From Streptomyces sp. SAI-135 (lineage in GTDB: Bacteria > Actinomycetota > Actinomycetes > Streptomycetales > Streptomycetaceae), in assembly GCF_029893805.1 (NCBI RefSeq), contig NZ_JARXYP010000001.1:682001-746000 (forward strand): a DNA stretch of 64,000 bases. The letters are read 5' to 3'. Of this stretch, positions 54,118 to 63,092 are shown piece by piece. Position 1 is the stretch's first letter. Each line of letters opens with the position of its first letter. The position numbers were made by a program, and so were the translations under genes. The notes under the pieces are model-generated. The model worked only from the letters and a program-made list of their open reading frames with translations. It had not been told where the DNA came from and searched no databases.

Positions 54118-54183
54118 AGAGAGAACGTTCAGTCTCGAACCTAAAGCCGCGCCTGCAGCCTGTCAAGACCGAACGTTCTATCT
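54118..54183 (-). promoter_or_regulatory. Promoter flanked by two GAACGTTC operators (site D)
   Basis: On the minus strand TTGACA (54161-54166), a 17-base spacer and TAGGTT (54138-54143). Operator D1 at 54166-54183 is AGACCGAACGTTCTATCT and D2 at 54118-54135 is AGAGAGAACGTTCAGTCT, both perfect matches to AGAnnGAACGTTCnnTCT, 48 bp centre to centre. It faces the small ORFs and the terpene synthase operon. Confidence 0.75.
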
Positions 54184-54223
54184 CACTCTCTGGGCGGCAT
54201 CAGCACAGAGGTTTTCCGGGCCA

Positions 54224-54260
54224 AGGTCATCCTCCGCCTCCCGAGGAGGCATGATGACCT
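54224..54260. repeat. Imperfect stem-loop
   Basis: AGGTCATC (54224-54231) pairs with GATGACCT (54253-54260), and CCTCC (54231-54235) with GGAGG (54245-54249), leaving a three-base bulge. It lies between the terpene operon promoter and the decayed protease. It could be a terminator-like or decayed element end. Confidence 0.35.
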
Positions 54261-54301
54261 CGAGAGCATGGTCCCCCGGCGTCGGCAGTGCATGTACGAG
54301 G

Positions 54302-55180
54302 CCCCTCACTGACCGACATGAACGTCGGCCAACTCCCTGCCCCGGAAGGGGCCGTGGAGGCGTCCGCGGTGTACCACGGCACCTGAACGCACAAAAAGGT
54401 CAACTACCGGCCGGCTTGGGACCGTACCGGGAAGCTGGCGGGCTTCACCCAGAACGTCAAGAAGAGACTTCGTGCTGCCCAACGGCGTCAAGGGGTGCCA
54501 TCAGGCGGTCCATCCGCGCCCCCGGCAGCGAAGGCGATGGGACGTGGGAGAGGACACCGGCCCGGGGTGACCCGCGTCGACAACGCCGTCACGACCCATG
54601 TGCCGCTGTTCTCCGACGGCGGTGGCAACGTGGGCTCCTCCGACTACGCCAAGGCAAAGAGCTCGCTCCACGCCGACGGCAAGAAGATCTTCGCCGGGAA
54701 CGACCAGCTGAGAGGTGACTCGTACACGGTCCCCGCGGGCAGGCGCTACTACAAGCTCGCCGTCGACATCTCCCCAGTCTCGGCCCACCCCCCCCGTCAG
54801 CACGCGCGTGACCGCCGTCTGGACGTTCGCCTCGGCGCAGTCTCCGGGGGTGATACCCCCAAGCGGCCCGGTGACGGTCGTCCGCTTCACACCCACCCTG
54901 CCGACGGGCAGCACGGCCAAGGTCGGCACCACACTCACCGTGCCCTTCAGCCTCCAGGGCGCGGCGCCCAAGGCCGACTCGCTGCGCAAGCTGGCCTTCG
55001 CCGTCTCCTATGACAACGGCAGGACGTGGCACCGGACCACCGCGGTGCAGGGCAAGCAGCAGCTCAAGCTGCGCAGCCCTGCGACACCGAGCCCGGTGTC
55101 ACTCCGCGCCACCCTCACCGACGCCAAGGCCAACACACTGACCCAGACCATCCACTCCGCCTACCGACCACCAAGTAGAG
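54302..55180 (+). pseudogene. Decayed S8 (subtilisin-like) protease C-terminal region
   Basis: Translations in successive frames give VNYRPAWDRTGKLAGFTQNV, then DFVLPNGVKG, then HVPLFSDGGGNVGSSDYAKA and FAGNDQLRGDSYTVPAGRRY, and after about 54790 FSLQGAAPKADSLRKLAFAV and SYDNGRTWHRTTAVQGKQQL. This is the C-terminal beta-rich region found in large Streptomyces S8 proteases. There is a stop near 54388, a frameshift near 54465 and another at a C-run near 54790. The catalytic domain is absent. Confidence 0.72.
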
Positions 55181-55357
55181 GCAGACATCCTGCGACGGGG
55201 ACCCGCGCAGGTGAGGCGATGCGTTTGCCTCATGCCGGGTCCCCATGCCTCGCTCGCCCCGTCGATCGTCTGATCGGCGGGGCGAAGTCGCTCGTACAGC
55301 GTGCTGGGACTCGGACACCGCCCCTCTGCGGCGATCACCCCCACACGCACCTACTCG

Positions 55358-56275
55358 TCAGAGAGAGGACCCCCCGTCGGTGCCGATGACCTCACCGACG
55401 ATGGCGCTCGCCGCGTCCGAGGCGAGGAACGCGACCACGTTGGCCGTCTCCTCATGGAGGAGATAGCGGCCCAGCTGGTTGCGGAGCAGGGAGTAGAACC
55501 ACATGTCGTTGAACGCCGGGATCTTCTCCTTCGTGCGCACCATCGACGCCGGGTTCACCCCCGCCACGCGGATGCCGTGGTGGATGACCTCGGCCGCGAG
55601 AAACTTGGTGAACGAGGCGAGCCAGCTCTTGCCCGTGCCGTAGAGCAGGTTCTTCGGGGCACTCGGCATGTTCGCGGAGGCGCTGCCGATATTGATGATG
55701 TGGCCGCGACCTTGCGGAATCATGTAGTCGAGCACAGCCCTGCTCGCGTACATCGGTCCGGCCATCGTGCCCCGGATGGACCGGTCGAGATCCTGTCGCG
55801 TGGCCGTGCTGAAGTCCACCACGGCGACGTCGACTGCGCTGTTGACCAGGATGTCGATCCCGCCCAGCAGCTCATGGCATTCCGCCATCCACCGCTGGAC
55901 GTCATCCCAGTCCGTCGCGTCGCCGTGGACGCCGAAAGCCCGGGTCCCCCACTTCTCGGCCACCCGCGAAGCCACGCCGTGCGGGTCCGGACCGGAGTAC
56001 TGCGGCATGCTTCCGGTCGCATCCGTGGTCTCGACCTTGATGTCGACCAGAGCGACGTCAGCACCGAGGCCGGCGAACCGATTGGCGCAGGCCTGCCCGA
56101 GCCCCGCGCCACCACCGCCGGTGATGACCACCCTCCGGCCACGCAGGTCGAGCAGGTCCGTCAGGCGCTTCTCGATCGAGTCGAACGGCATCCGCTGCTC
56201 GTCCCACAGGACGTCGAGACTGTCACCCGCCTCGACAGCGCGGGAGTAGAGCGTCCTGAAGTAGTCGCTTCCCAT
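55358..56275 (-). CDS. Short-chain dehydrogenase/reductase with N-terminal extension
   Basis: 305 residues. The cofactor loop is VVITGGGGAGLGQACANRFA (about 49-68), and the catalytic pair is in LLYGTGKSWL with Ser in NIGSASANMP. About 45 residues precede the Rossmann fold, longer than usual. The NNAG motif is replaced by LVNSAVDVA. It lies 26 bases downstream of the LLM oxidoreductase at 56302 and is probably co-transcribed with it. Substrate unknown. Confidence 0.92.
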   Translation of the reverse strand: MGSDYFRTLYSRAVEAGDSLDVLWDEQRMPFDSIEKRLTDLLDLRGRRVVITGGGGAGLGQACANRFAGLGADVALVDIKVETTDATGSMPQYSGPDPHGVASRVAEKWGTRAFGVHGDATDWDDVQRWMAECHELLGGIDILVNSAVDVAVVDFSTATRQDLDRSIRGTMAGPMYASRAVLDYMIPQGRGHIINIGSASANMPSAPKNLLYGTGKSWLASFTKFLAAEVIHHGIRVAGVNPASMVRTKEKIPAFNDMWFYSLLRNQLGRYLLHEETANVVAFLASDAASAIVGEVIGTDGGSSL

Positions 56276-56301
56276 GTTCTCGCCCTCTCTGCGGTATCGG
56301 G

Positions 56302-57495
56302 CTACAGGCCCAGACGGGTCGGCTCTTCACCGTTGTTGAAGGCCACATGGCTGGCGCCGTCGGCCGCGCCGCGCATCTCGTCCGCGAGGGGTGCCTCCAG
56401 CTCGTGCAACCGCGGGAGCACCTCTTGAGCGAAGAGCCGCATGGATCGCTCGGCCTGCTCGGCCGGCATGGCCCCGAACCGCACGTTGAGGACAAACTCT
56501 TCCGCGCTGGTCTTGCGCTGGATCTCCTTGAGCTTCTCGAAGACCTGGTCCGGGGTGCCCCATGCCTGCGGACGCGCGCTCTTCTCCGCCAAGGTCTCCT
56601 GGTCGGTGATCGCGTTGCTGAGCTTGGCGTACTGCTCGTACCCCTTGGTATTGCGGAATCGCTCGGGGTCGTCGAACTGGTAGTGGCGCCTGCTGCTCTC
56701 ACCCGCTTCGAGGGAGTGGACCTTCATGGCCTGCCAGGCCTCCTCCTCCGTCTCGGCGCAGGTCATCCGCACCACGACGGTGGGCTGAGTCGGCGTGAGT
56801 CCGTTGCCCGCCCGGATACTGTTGAACGCCGCTACGTCCGACGCGTAGTCGTCCCAGCTCTTCTGGTTCGTCATCAGCATGCCCAGTCCGGCGTTGGCGG
56901 CGATGGGGAGCGTCTCCGGACTCGTCCACGCGATCCTCATACGGTCCATGAGCCGCTGCGGGTTGCGGTAGGAAGGACGGATCGTGGTCTCAGGGATGCT
57001 GAAGTGCTCGCCCTCGTGCGAGAACCACTCCTGTGACATCGCCTTGCGGAGGATCTCCAGGGTCTCGTTGAACCGGCTGCGTGCCTCGGCCATGGGCACA
57101 CGGAACGCGTCGAACTCCCGAACCGCCGCGCCCCGCCCCATGCCCAGGGTGAGCTGACGACCCTGCAGCAGGTTGTCCAGCGCGCTGATCTGGTCTGCGA
57201 CGACGATCGGGTCGTACCAGGGCAGCACGACGATCATCGTGCCGAAGTCGATGTTGCTGGTCCGGCCGGCCATGAACGTCAGGTGCTGCAGCGCCCCACC
57301 GGTCATGACGTACGGCGTGAAGTGGTGGTCGATCGCCCAGTACGAGTCGAAGCCCAGCGGCTCGACGAGCTCGGCCAGCGCGATCTCCTCGTCGTAGATC
57401 TGCTGGTCGGTCACCTTCGGCGGGCCGGGCGCCTTGGCCAGGAAACGGTCCCAGTCGAGGTAGTTCTGAAAGTTGAAGTGGACTCCGACCTTCAT
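56302..57495 (-). CDS. LLM class flavin-dependent oxidoreductase
   Basis: 397 residues, luciferase-like TIM barrel. The N-terminus MKVGVHFNFQNYLDWDRF, EPLGFDSYWAIDHHFTPYV and LTLGMGRGAAVREFDAF are typical of the bacterial luciferase-like monooxygenase group. The ATG at 57495 has GGAGGAG close upstream. It may oxygenate or oxidise a pathway intermediate with FMNH2 or F420; the flavin reductase at 41336 could supply reduced flavin. It is divergent from another LLM gene at 57761. Confidence 0.93.
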   Translation of the reverse strand: MKVGVHFNFQNYLDWDRFLAKAPGPPKVTDQQIYDEEIALAELVEPLGFDSYWAIDHHFTPYVMTGGALQHLTFMAGRTSNIDFGTMIVVLPWYDPIVVADQISALDNLLQGRQLTLGMGRGAAVREFDAFRVPMAEARSRFNETLEILRKAMSQEWFSHEGEHFSIPETTIRPSYRNPQRLMDRMRIAWTSPETLPIAANAGLGMLMTNQKSWDDYASDVAAFNSIRAGNGLTPTQPTVVVRMTCAETEEEAWQAMKVHSLEAGESSRRHYQFDDPERFRNTKGYEQYAKLSNAITDQETLAEKSARPQAWGTPDQVFEKLKEIQRKTSAEEFVLNVRFGAMPAEQAERSMRLFAQEVLPRLHELEAPLADEMRGAADGASHVAFNNGEEPTRLGL

Positions 57496-57760
57496 GGTCT
57501 CTCCTCCAGCATCGTCTAGGCCCCCGTGCCACGAGTTGTGAGCCCGGCGGACGCTCGGCGCCTTGAGTCAAACAGCAGCCCGGTCGCGGCTCCATGACTT
57601 CGTTCCGGCTCGCAGAACCTGTCGTAACCCGGCGATCGGTGTTCTGTTCTGCGGTACATGACCCTGGTCCGCACCTGCATGCACGACCGAGACTCGTCCA
57701 GCAGGTGCGAGCGCATCGCGCCCATCTCCTGCACTCATCACGAAGGGCAGATGCTCCAAG

Positions 57761-58678
57761 ATGAAGATCGGCGCTCAGCTCGCTGTCACGACCCATACGA
57801 TCGACGCCGTCACCCTGGCACAGGAGCTGGAAGCCCGGGGATTCGAGTCGTACTGGGCCCCCGAACACACCGTGGTACCCAAACACCCGGGCATCGCCTT
57901 CCCGATGACCGGAGGCGAGATCCCTGATGTCTACCACCAGATGGCCGACCCGTTCGTCGTGTTGAGCATGATGGCCGCCGTCACCAGCAGGCTCCGGGTT
58001 GCCACCGGAGTCTGCCTGGTGCCAGAGCATCCGCCGCTCACACTCGCGAAGGCTGTCTCGACCCTGGATGCCTTCAGCGAGGGCCGCTTCATGTTCGGCC
58101 TCGGCACCGGCTGGCTCCGCGAGGTCACCGAACTCCACAACCCGGCCGCGGCAGCCAAGCCTTGGGGCTACACCATCCAGGCAGTCGCGGCGATGAAAAC
58201 ACTGTGGGCCAACGAGTCGGCAGGATACGACGGTGACCTGGTCGCCTTCCCGGAAATGGTCTGCGATCCACGGCCCCGGCAACGCCCGCATCCCCCTGTG
58301 ATCGTGGGCGCGCAGCCCACGCCGGTCGCCGCGAAGCGCATCGCCACCTGGGCGGATGGATGGCTCGCCACCGGAGTGACACCGGCACAGGTTGCCGAGT
58401 TCCGAGTTGCCATCGACAGCGAGTGCGCACGGATCGGACGGGACCCGAGCGAGGTGTCCATCACTGTCGGCGTCCGCGACCCCAGCGAGGACATCCGCGA
58501 GGCGTACGCCGCGGCCGGCGCCGAACGCCTGATGGTCCTTCTGTACAACCACCCGGGCACCCGCATCCCGTTGGAGGACTGGGCGGCGGTCGGCGTCGCG
58601 ACCCTGTCGGCCCCGCCGCCGACCCCGGACCAGACCCTGCGCGCGCTCGACGCGGTGACAGTCATGGCGGGCCTGTGA
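57761..58678 (+). CDS. LLM class oxidoreductase, F420-dependent type
   Basis: 305 residues. MKIGAQLAVTTHTIDAVTLA, LEARGFESYWAPEHTVVP and RFMFGLGTGWLREVTELHNP are hallmarks of F420-dependent LLM proteins of actinobacteria. HPPVIVGAQPTPVAAKRIATWADGWL is the typical second half. It is coupled to the SMP-30 gene by a GTGA overlap, which suggests consecutive steps such as oxidation and lactone opening. Confidence 0.92.
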   Translation: MKIGAQLAVTTHTIDAVTLAQELEARGFESYWAPEHTVVPKHPGIAFPMTGGEIPDVYHQMADPFVVLSMMAAVTSRLRVATGVCLVPEHPPLTLAKAVSTLDAFSEGRFMFGLGTGWLREVTELHNPAAAAKPWGYTIQAVAAMKTLWANESAGYDGDLVAFPEMVCDPRPRQRPHPPVIVGAQPTPVAAKRIATWADGWLATGVTPAQVAEFRVAIDSECARIGRDPSEVSITVGVRDPSEDIREAYAAAGAERLMVLLYNHPGTRIPLEDWAAVGVATLSAPPPTPDQTLRALDAVTVMAGL

Positions 58679-59532
58679 GCCGACAACGGGCACCTCAGAC
58701 GCTGCTCGACGGCTTGACGTTCGCCGAGAGCCCACGGTGGCGAGACGGCCGGCTCTGGTTCTCGGACATCTTCGCCAACCGCGTGATGACGGTCGACGAG
58801 TCGGGCCGAGCAGAGGTGGTGGTGGAATTCACCGACGGTAAGCGGCCCAGCGGCCTCGGCTTCCTGCCGGACGGCAGCCTGCTCATCGTCAACCTCACCG
58901 AACCGTGCATCCTGCGGCGGGAGAGCACGGGAGAGATCGTCGTCCACGCCGACCTCTCCGACCTCGCCATAGGCGGACTCAACGACATGGTCGTCGACGA
59001 CCAAGGCCGCGCCTACGTCGGTTCGATGGGCACCCACTCGAACGCTGAGAAGCGTCCCCTCGACGCGGACGGCGTCGTGATCCTCGTCGAGGCGGACGGC
59101 AGCGCCAGGGTGGTCGCCGAGCGGCTCGATGCGCCCAACGGGCCGGCCTTCCTCGATGGTGGGAACACCTATGTCGTTGCCGAGTTCCCGGCCCAGCGGT
59201 TGACGGCGTACGACCGTGGGGCGGACGGCTCACTCTCCGCGCGCCGTACCTGGGCCGATCTGGCGCCGGGCAGCGCCGACGGGATCGCGGTCGACCCGGC
59301 AGGAGGGATGTGGTGCGCGTCGCCGTGGACGTTCGACGTTCGGCGGGTACTCGAAGGCGGCGCTGTCGCCGACGTCGTCAGCTTCGGCGACCGGATGCCC
59401 CTGGCTTGCGCTGTGGGCGGCCACGACGGTCGGACGCTCTTCGTCCTCAGTTGCGTCGGCGGCGCCGAAGCCATCGCCGCCCGAACCTGCACCTCGGTCA
59501 TTGAGACAATCCGACTCACCTCGTCAACTTGA
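58675..59532 (+). CDS. SMP-30/gluconolactonase family lactonase
   Basis: 285 residues from GTG 58675, overlapping the LLM stop. The six-bladed propeller motifs include FAESPRWRDGRLWFSDIFAN, KRPSGLGFLPDGSLLIVN, GGLNDMVVDDQGRAYVGSMG and DGIAVDPAGGMWCASP; the Glu, Asn and Asp residues in these blocks bind the catalytic divalent metal. It would hydrolyse a lactone. A strong terminator follows. Confidence 0.92.
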   Translation: MSRQRAPQTLLDGLTFAESPRWRDGRLWFSDIFANRVMTVDESGRAEVVVEFTDGKRPSGLGFLPDGSLLIVNLTEPCILRRESTGEIVVHADLSDLAIGGLNDMVVDDQGRAYVGSMGTHSNAEKRPLDADGVVILVEADGSARVVAERLDAPNGPAFLDGGNTYVVAEFPAQRLTAYDRGADGSLSARRTWADLAPGSADGIAVDPAGGMWCASPWTFDVRRVLEGGAVADVVSFGDRMPLACAVGGHDGRTLFVLSCVGGAEAIAARTCTSVIETIRLTSST

Positions 59533-59560
59533 CCCGGCCCTGAAGGACCAGGTGTGGAGG

Positions 59561-59587
59561 TAGCACCCAGCTGGCTGCTGGGTGCTA
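59561..59587 (+). terminator. Rho-independent terminator
   Basis: TAGCACCCAGC (59561-59571) and GCTGGGTGCTA (59577-59587) form a perfect 11-bp stem with a five-base loop, 29 bases after the SMP-30 stop, followed by a short T-run. Confidence 0.82.
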
Positions 59588-59830
59588 TTTCCGTCCAGAC
59601 ATGCCTATCCGCCCCGCGCTCCACACGTTCGCGCCACGGGTGGCGAGAGTGTGGGAAGCATTCCGGTCGGCGTGGGCAACGCCCCCGCATCCCCGCCAGA
59701 TGAAAAGTCCCTGGTCGACACGGCCGCGTTGGTCGACGCGGCCGCACTCGGCGCATGTCTTGGAACGTGTACGCGGGATCGACGCAGCCCAGGGGCACAA
59801 GGATCGTCGGGTGACGCTGATCGGGTTACG
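59585..59830 (-). pseudogene. TnpB (IS200/IS605-type OrfB) C-terminal remnant
   Basis: The minus-strand frame reads SKTCAECGRVDQRGR, then GLFIWRGCGGVAHADRNASH, the zinc-ribbon end of TnpB with its conserved HADRNA. A one-base-shifted frame upstream gives CVDPAYTF, the piece that normally precedes it. One zinc-ligand Cys is Trp (WRGC instead of CRxC) and the RuvC body is missing. It is non-functional. No associated guide-RNA region was identified. Confidence 0.65.
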
Positions 59831-59975
59831 CGCGAGCAGTGCGAGACGCTGCTGGACCGGGTCGGGCTTCCGCGTCGACCGCGTGCTCCCCCGTTACCGT
59901 CTTCGTTGGCTCCGCAATGGAGCCTTCTACGAACCCCAACCGGCTGCGTCCAGGTGAGAAGTGCAGAGCGCTCGA

Positions 59976-60209
59976 TCAGTCCTCCGGCCGCAGCCGCTGA
60001 CGAGCGGCCTCCAGCCGCTGGTCATAGTCAGGCGCGAACAGCTCAGGAAGCGTCTTGTCGAGCGTTCCGGCGATTCGATGGATCGGTGCCCAGACCGCCG
60101 GATCGTCGACAACTCGGCTGAGGTCCGTCATCTGGAGCTTCTCCAGCCAGTGCGACAGCACAAGTGCCTCGTCGCTCGTGAGCTTGATCGTCACCTGGCT
60201 GTCACCCAT
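59976..60209 (-). CDS. Small conserved hypothetical protein
   Basis: 77 residues from ATG 60209, with AGGGG six bases upstream. VTIKLTSDEALVLSHWLEKL and LDKTLPELFAPDYDQRLEAA suggest a compact helical protein resembling small hypothetical proteins common in Streptomyces. I know no function. The longer open frame to 60347 is unlikely given the ribosome site. Confidence 0.7.
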   Translation of the reverse strand: MGDSQVTIKLTSDEALVLSHWLEKLQMTDLSRVVDDPAVWAPIHRIAGTLDKTLPELFAPDYDQRLEAARQRLRPED

Positions 60210-60431
60210 GCACACCCCTATGGCTCGGTCCGCCCTCGACCACACGAACCTACTGGCCTTCGACCTTGACCAAACACATAGGAGCACCCCCCCCCCGATG
60301 GTCTCGTCGAGCACCAGCATCATCGAGGCCACAACCGTCGAACCCACCCGCAGTGGATGAGGAAGCGGCGTCGCCGTCCGGAGGCCCGGGGCGGTGCCAC
60401 CACCACGCCGGGCCTCACGTGCCTGAGCCGG

Positions 60432-63074
60432 TCAGAGCGCTCCGTCGGCCCGCAGCCTGGCGATCCGCTCGGGGTCCAGCCCGGCGAGTTCCTCGAGCAC
60501 TTGGTCGGTGTCCTCACCGTAGCTCGGCCCCGATCGGTCGTACCTGCCGCCGATGTAGGTGGGGGTCTCGGAGAACCAGGTCGGATGTCCCTTGACCGGC
60601 CAGCGGCCGAGTTCGCTCTGCTCCAGCTCTACGAGCCAGCCGAGTGCGTCCAGTTGCGGGTCCGCCTCGTAGCGGTCTTGCGCGGTCTGGCACACGCCGG
60701 CGGGCACTCCTCTGGCTTGTAGTTCGTGCATGAGCTCGAAGCCGTCCCGGTTTCGTGTCGCCTCGGCCACGAGGCGGTCGAGCGCCTCGGCGTGCTCGAT
60801 CCGGTCCGCCAGTCTGGTGAAGCGGTGGTCGTCACGCAGTTCCTCAAGACCGAGGACGTCGGTCACGCCGTACCAGTGGGCATCGGTGAATGCCGCCAGT
60901 GCCAGCCAACGGTCGTCGCCCCGTGTGGGGAACGCTCCGTGCGGAGCTGCCTTCTTGTACGGCGAGGCGTTGCCGTAGCGCGCCCAGTCACGGCCATTGG
61001 CGGTCTTGTCGAGGATGGCCGTTCCGGTGAGGTACAGGCCCGTCTCGCCCTGGGAAGCGTCGATGTGGCACCCCCGTCCCGTGACGTCTCGGCGGTAGAG
61101 CGCGGCGAGTATGGCCGTCGACATGTTGTACGCGCCGAACCAGTCCAGGTAGGAGTAGCCGATCCCGGCCGGCGGGAAGGGGGCGGGCAGTCCCGACATG
61201 TCGCTGATCCCGGAGATGGCCTGGGCGCTCGGCCCGAACGTACGCACCTTGCCGTAGCTGCCCCGTTCGCCCAGGCCGCTCTGCTGCACATAGATGATGC
61301 GGGGGTTGAGTTCGCGCAGGCGGTCGTAACCCAGTCCCATCCGGGTCATCGTGCCGGGCGAGAACCCCTCCAGGACCATGTCGGCGTCCCGTATCAGGTC
61401 TTCGAGGATCTTCCGTGCCTCGGGATGCTTCAGGTTGAGGGAGAGCGAGCGCTTGCCGGCGTTGATCTCCATGAAGGAGCCACTGCGGTTCGGACTGCCG
61501 TCGTCCCCGGTGTAGGCGGGGGTGGGCAGGGCGGTCACCGCGGCCTCCCGTTCGGCGCGACCCCCCGGTGGGCAGGCGCCGAGTGGACTGAACCTCATTC
61601 GGTCCGGCCGGCTGATGTGCTCGACCTTGATGACATCGGCACCCGCAGCGGCGAGGAAACGACCTGCGCCCGCGCTCGCCAGCATCCAGCTCATGTCGAC
61701 GACCCGCACGCCGGACAGGGCGAACGGCTTGCCGTGCGGGCTGTTGACGATCGTCTCGTTGCGCGGCGAGGTAAAAGCAGGTCGCTGTTCCGGCCGGCTG
61801 CCTTTCCACTCGGCCTCTATCTCCTCGGTGTGTTCACCGACCAGCGGCGGCCGAGGTCCCCGGGGCCATTCGAACTCCTCCGTGACCCACTTCCCGCCCG
61901 TGTAGAGGAAGGTGCGGTCGAGTTCGGGGTGATAGACGTCGAAGAAGGCGCCCCTCTGCAACCAGTGCTCGTCCGTCGCGTTTTCCTCGGGACGCCGTAC
62001 TGGTGTCCACGGAAGATTCAACGCCTGTGCGTCACGCCACACGTCTCGCTCGAACAGGGTCTGCCCGAGAAGGAGGTTGACCTGATGCGCCAGCCGGTCC
62101 CGCGCCTCCTCGCTGTTCCGGTAGTCCGTGGCGTACTTGGGGTCGCCCAGGTTGGCCTCAAAGCCGTACTTGCGCAGGAGCTCTACGGTGGCGTCCCATT
62201 CGTCGCCCTGGGAGCGGACGTAGGTCCGGTACGGCAGGACGTAGCGGCCGTCCTTGGTCTGAGCGATCGACGGGCTGCGAGCCGAGGTGGTCGAGTGCCT
62301 GCATGTGACGCGGCGGTGGACCTGCTTGAGATAGATCCAGTCCGGTAGGTCTGTCTCGGTGTTCTGGCTGACTGCCTGGTGCACGCTGGTCGACAGCGCT
62401 TGTCCTCGTCCGGTGTGCAGCCGGTAGGTCAAAGCCGCCAGGATCGACATCGCCGCCATCTCGCCGGCGATGTAGTACGCCTGCCACATCTGGGGAGCGA
62501 TGGGTGGGGTGTCGTACCCATGGGTGGGGTCAGGGTCGTAGCCGCAGTTCATCATCACCCCGCCCAGGGCGAGATGGACCAGGTCGCTGCCGGCGTAGTC
62601 CCGCCAGGGGCCGATGTCGCCGAACGGAGAGATCCTCGCGTGGATCAGGCCCGGCCGGGTCTGACGCAGCACGTCGTATCCAAGGCCACGTTCGGCCAGG
62701 TGGTCCCGCGGCATACTGTCGAGGATCACGTCCGCCTGGGTGGCCAGGTCACGGAATCGCTCCTGATCGGTTTCCGAGTCGAGGTCGAGGACGATCGAGC
62801 GCTTCCCCAGGTTGTGGTGCCAGAAGTACAGGCTCCGATCGGGGTGCGGCTCGTCATCGAGGAAGGGGCCGTACGTCCTGGTCTGCGCTCCGCCCGGCGG
62901 CTCGACCCGCACCACATCCGCGCCGAGGCCGGCCAGGACCTTCCCGCAGTACTCGCCGAGTTCGTCGCCGACCTCGAGAACACGCAGCCGACCCAGGAAC
63001 GCGAAGTGCTCTTGGGGCTCGTCGTCCGGCAGGTCGCCGGGCCAGGTGATCCCCTCGTGCAGGGCGTAGCTCAT
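60432..63074 (-). CDS. Fused double CaiB/BaiF-type CoA transferase (class III)
   Basis: 880 residues containing two class III CoA-transferase units. Unit 1 spans about 20-410 (LRVLEVGDELGEYCGKVLAG, GADVVRVEPPGGAQTRTYGP, KRSIVLDLDSETDQERFRDL); unit 2 about 445-860 (VRVVDMSWMLASAGAGRFLA, GADVIKVEHISRPDRM, KRSLSLNLKHPEARKILEDL). Unit 2 has an Asp in HIDASQGETGL suitable as the catalytic residue; unit 1 has STSVHQAVSQ there, so it may be inactive. ATG 63074 has GAGGAGG upstream; the open frame continues across the divergent GntR gene and that part is not real. It is divergent from the GntR at 63183 with a GATAC-type site between. Confidence 0.93.
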   Translation of the reverse strand: MSYALHEGITWPGDLPDDEPQEHFAFLGRLRVLEVGDELGEYCGKVLAGLGADVVRVEPPGGAQTRTYGPFLDDEPHPDRSLYFWHHNLGKRSIVLDLDSETDQERFRDLATQADVILDSMPRDHLAERGLGYDVLRQTRPGLIHARISPFGDIGPWRDYAGSDLVHLALGGVMMNCGYDPDPTHGYDTPPIAPQMWQAYYIAGEMAAMSILAALTYRLHTGRGQALSTSVHQAVSQNTETDLPDWIYLKQVHRRVTCRHSTTSARSPSIAQTKDGRYVLPYRTYVRSQGDEWDATVELLRKYGFEANLGDPKYATDYRNSEEARDRLAHQVNLLLGQTLFERDVWRDAQALNLPWTPVRRPEENATDEHWLQRGAFFDVYHPELDRTFLYTGGKWVTEEFEWPRGPRPPLVGEHTEEIEAEWKGSRPEQRPAFTSPRNETIVNSPHGKPFALSGVRVVDMSWMLASAGAGRFLAAAGADVIKVEHISRPDRMRFSPLGACPPGGRAEREAAVTALPTPAYTGDDGSPNRSGSFMEINAGKRSLSLNLKHPEARKILEDLIRDADMVLEGFSPGTMTRMGLGYDRLRELNPRIIYVQQSGLGERGSYGKVRTFGPSAQAISGISDMSGLPAPFPPAGIGYSYLDWFGAYNMSTAILAALYRRDVTGRGCHIDASQGETGLYLTGTAILDKTANGRDWARYGNASPYKKAAPHGAFPTRGDDRWLALAAFTDAHWYGVTDVLGLEELRDDHRFTRLADRIEHAEALDRLVAEATRNRDGFELMHELQARGVPAGVCQTAQDRYEADPQLDALGWLVELEQSELGRWPVKGHPTWFSETPTYIGGRYDRSGPSYGEDTDQVLEELAGLDPERIARLRADGAL

Positions 63075-63092
63075 GACAGCCTCCTCGTTTCG

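Noticed and set aside
54224..54260. Stem-loop considered as an integron attC or IS605 end
   Set aside because: No integrase, TnpA or conserved core sites are nearby; the pairing is short and bulged.
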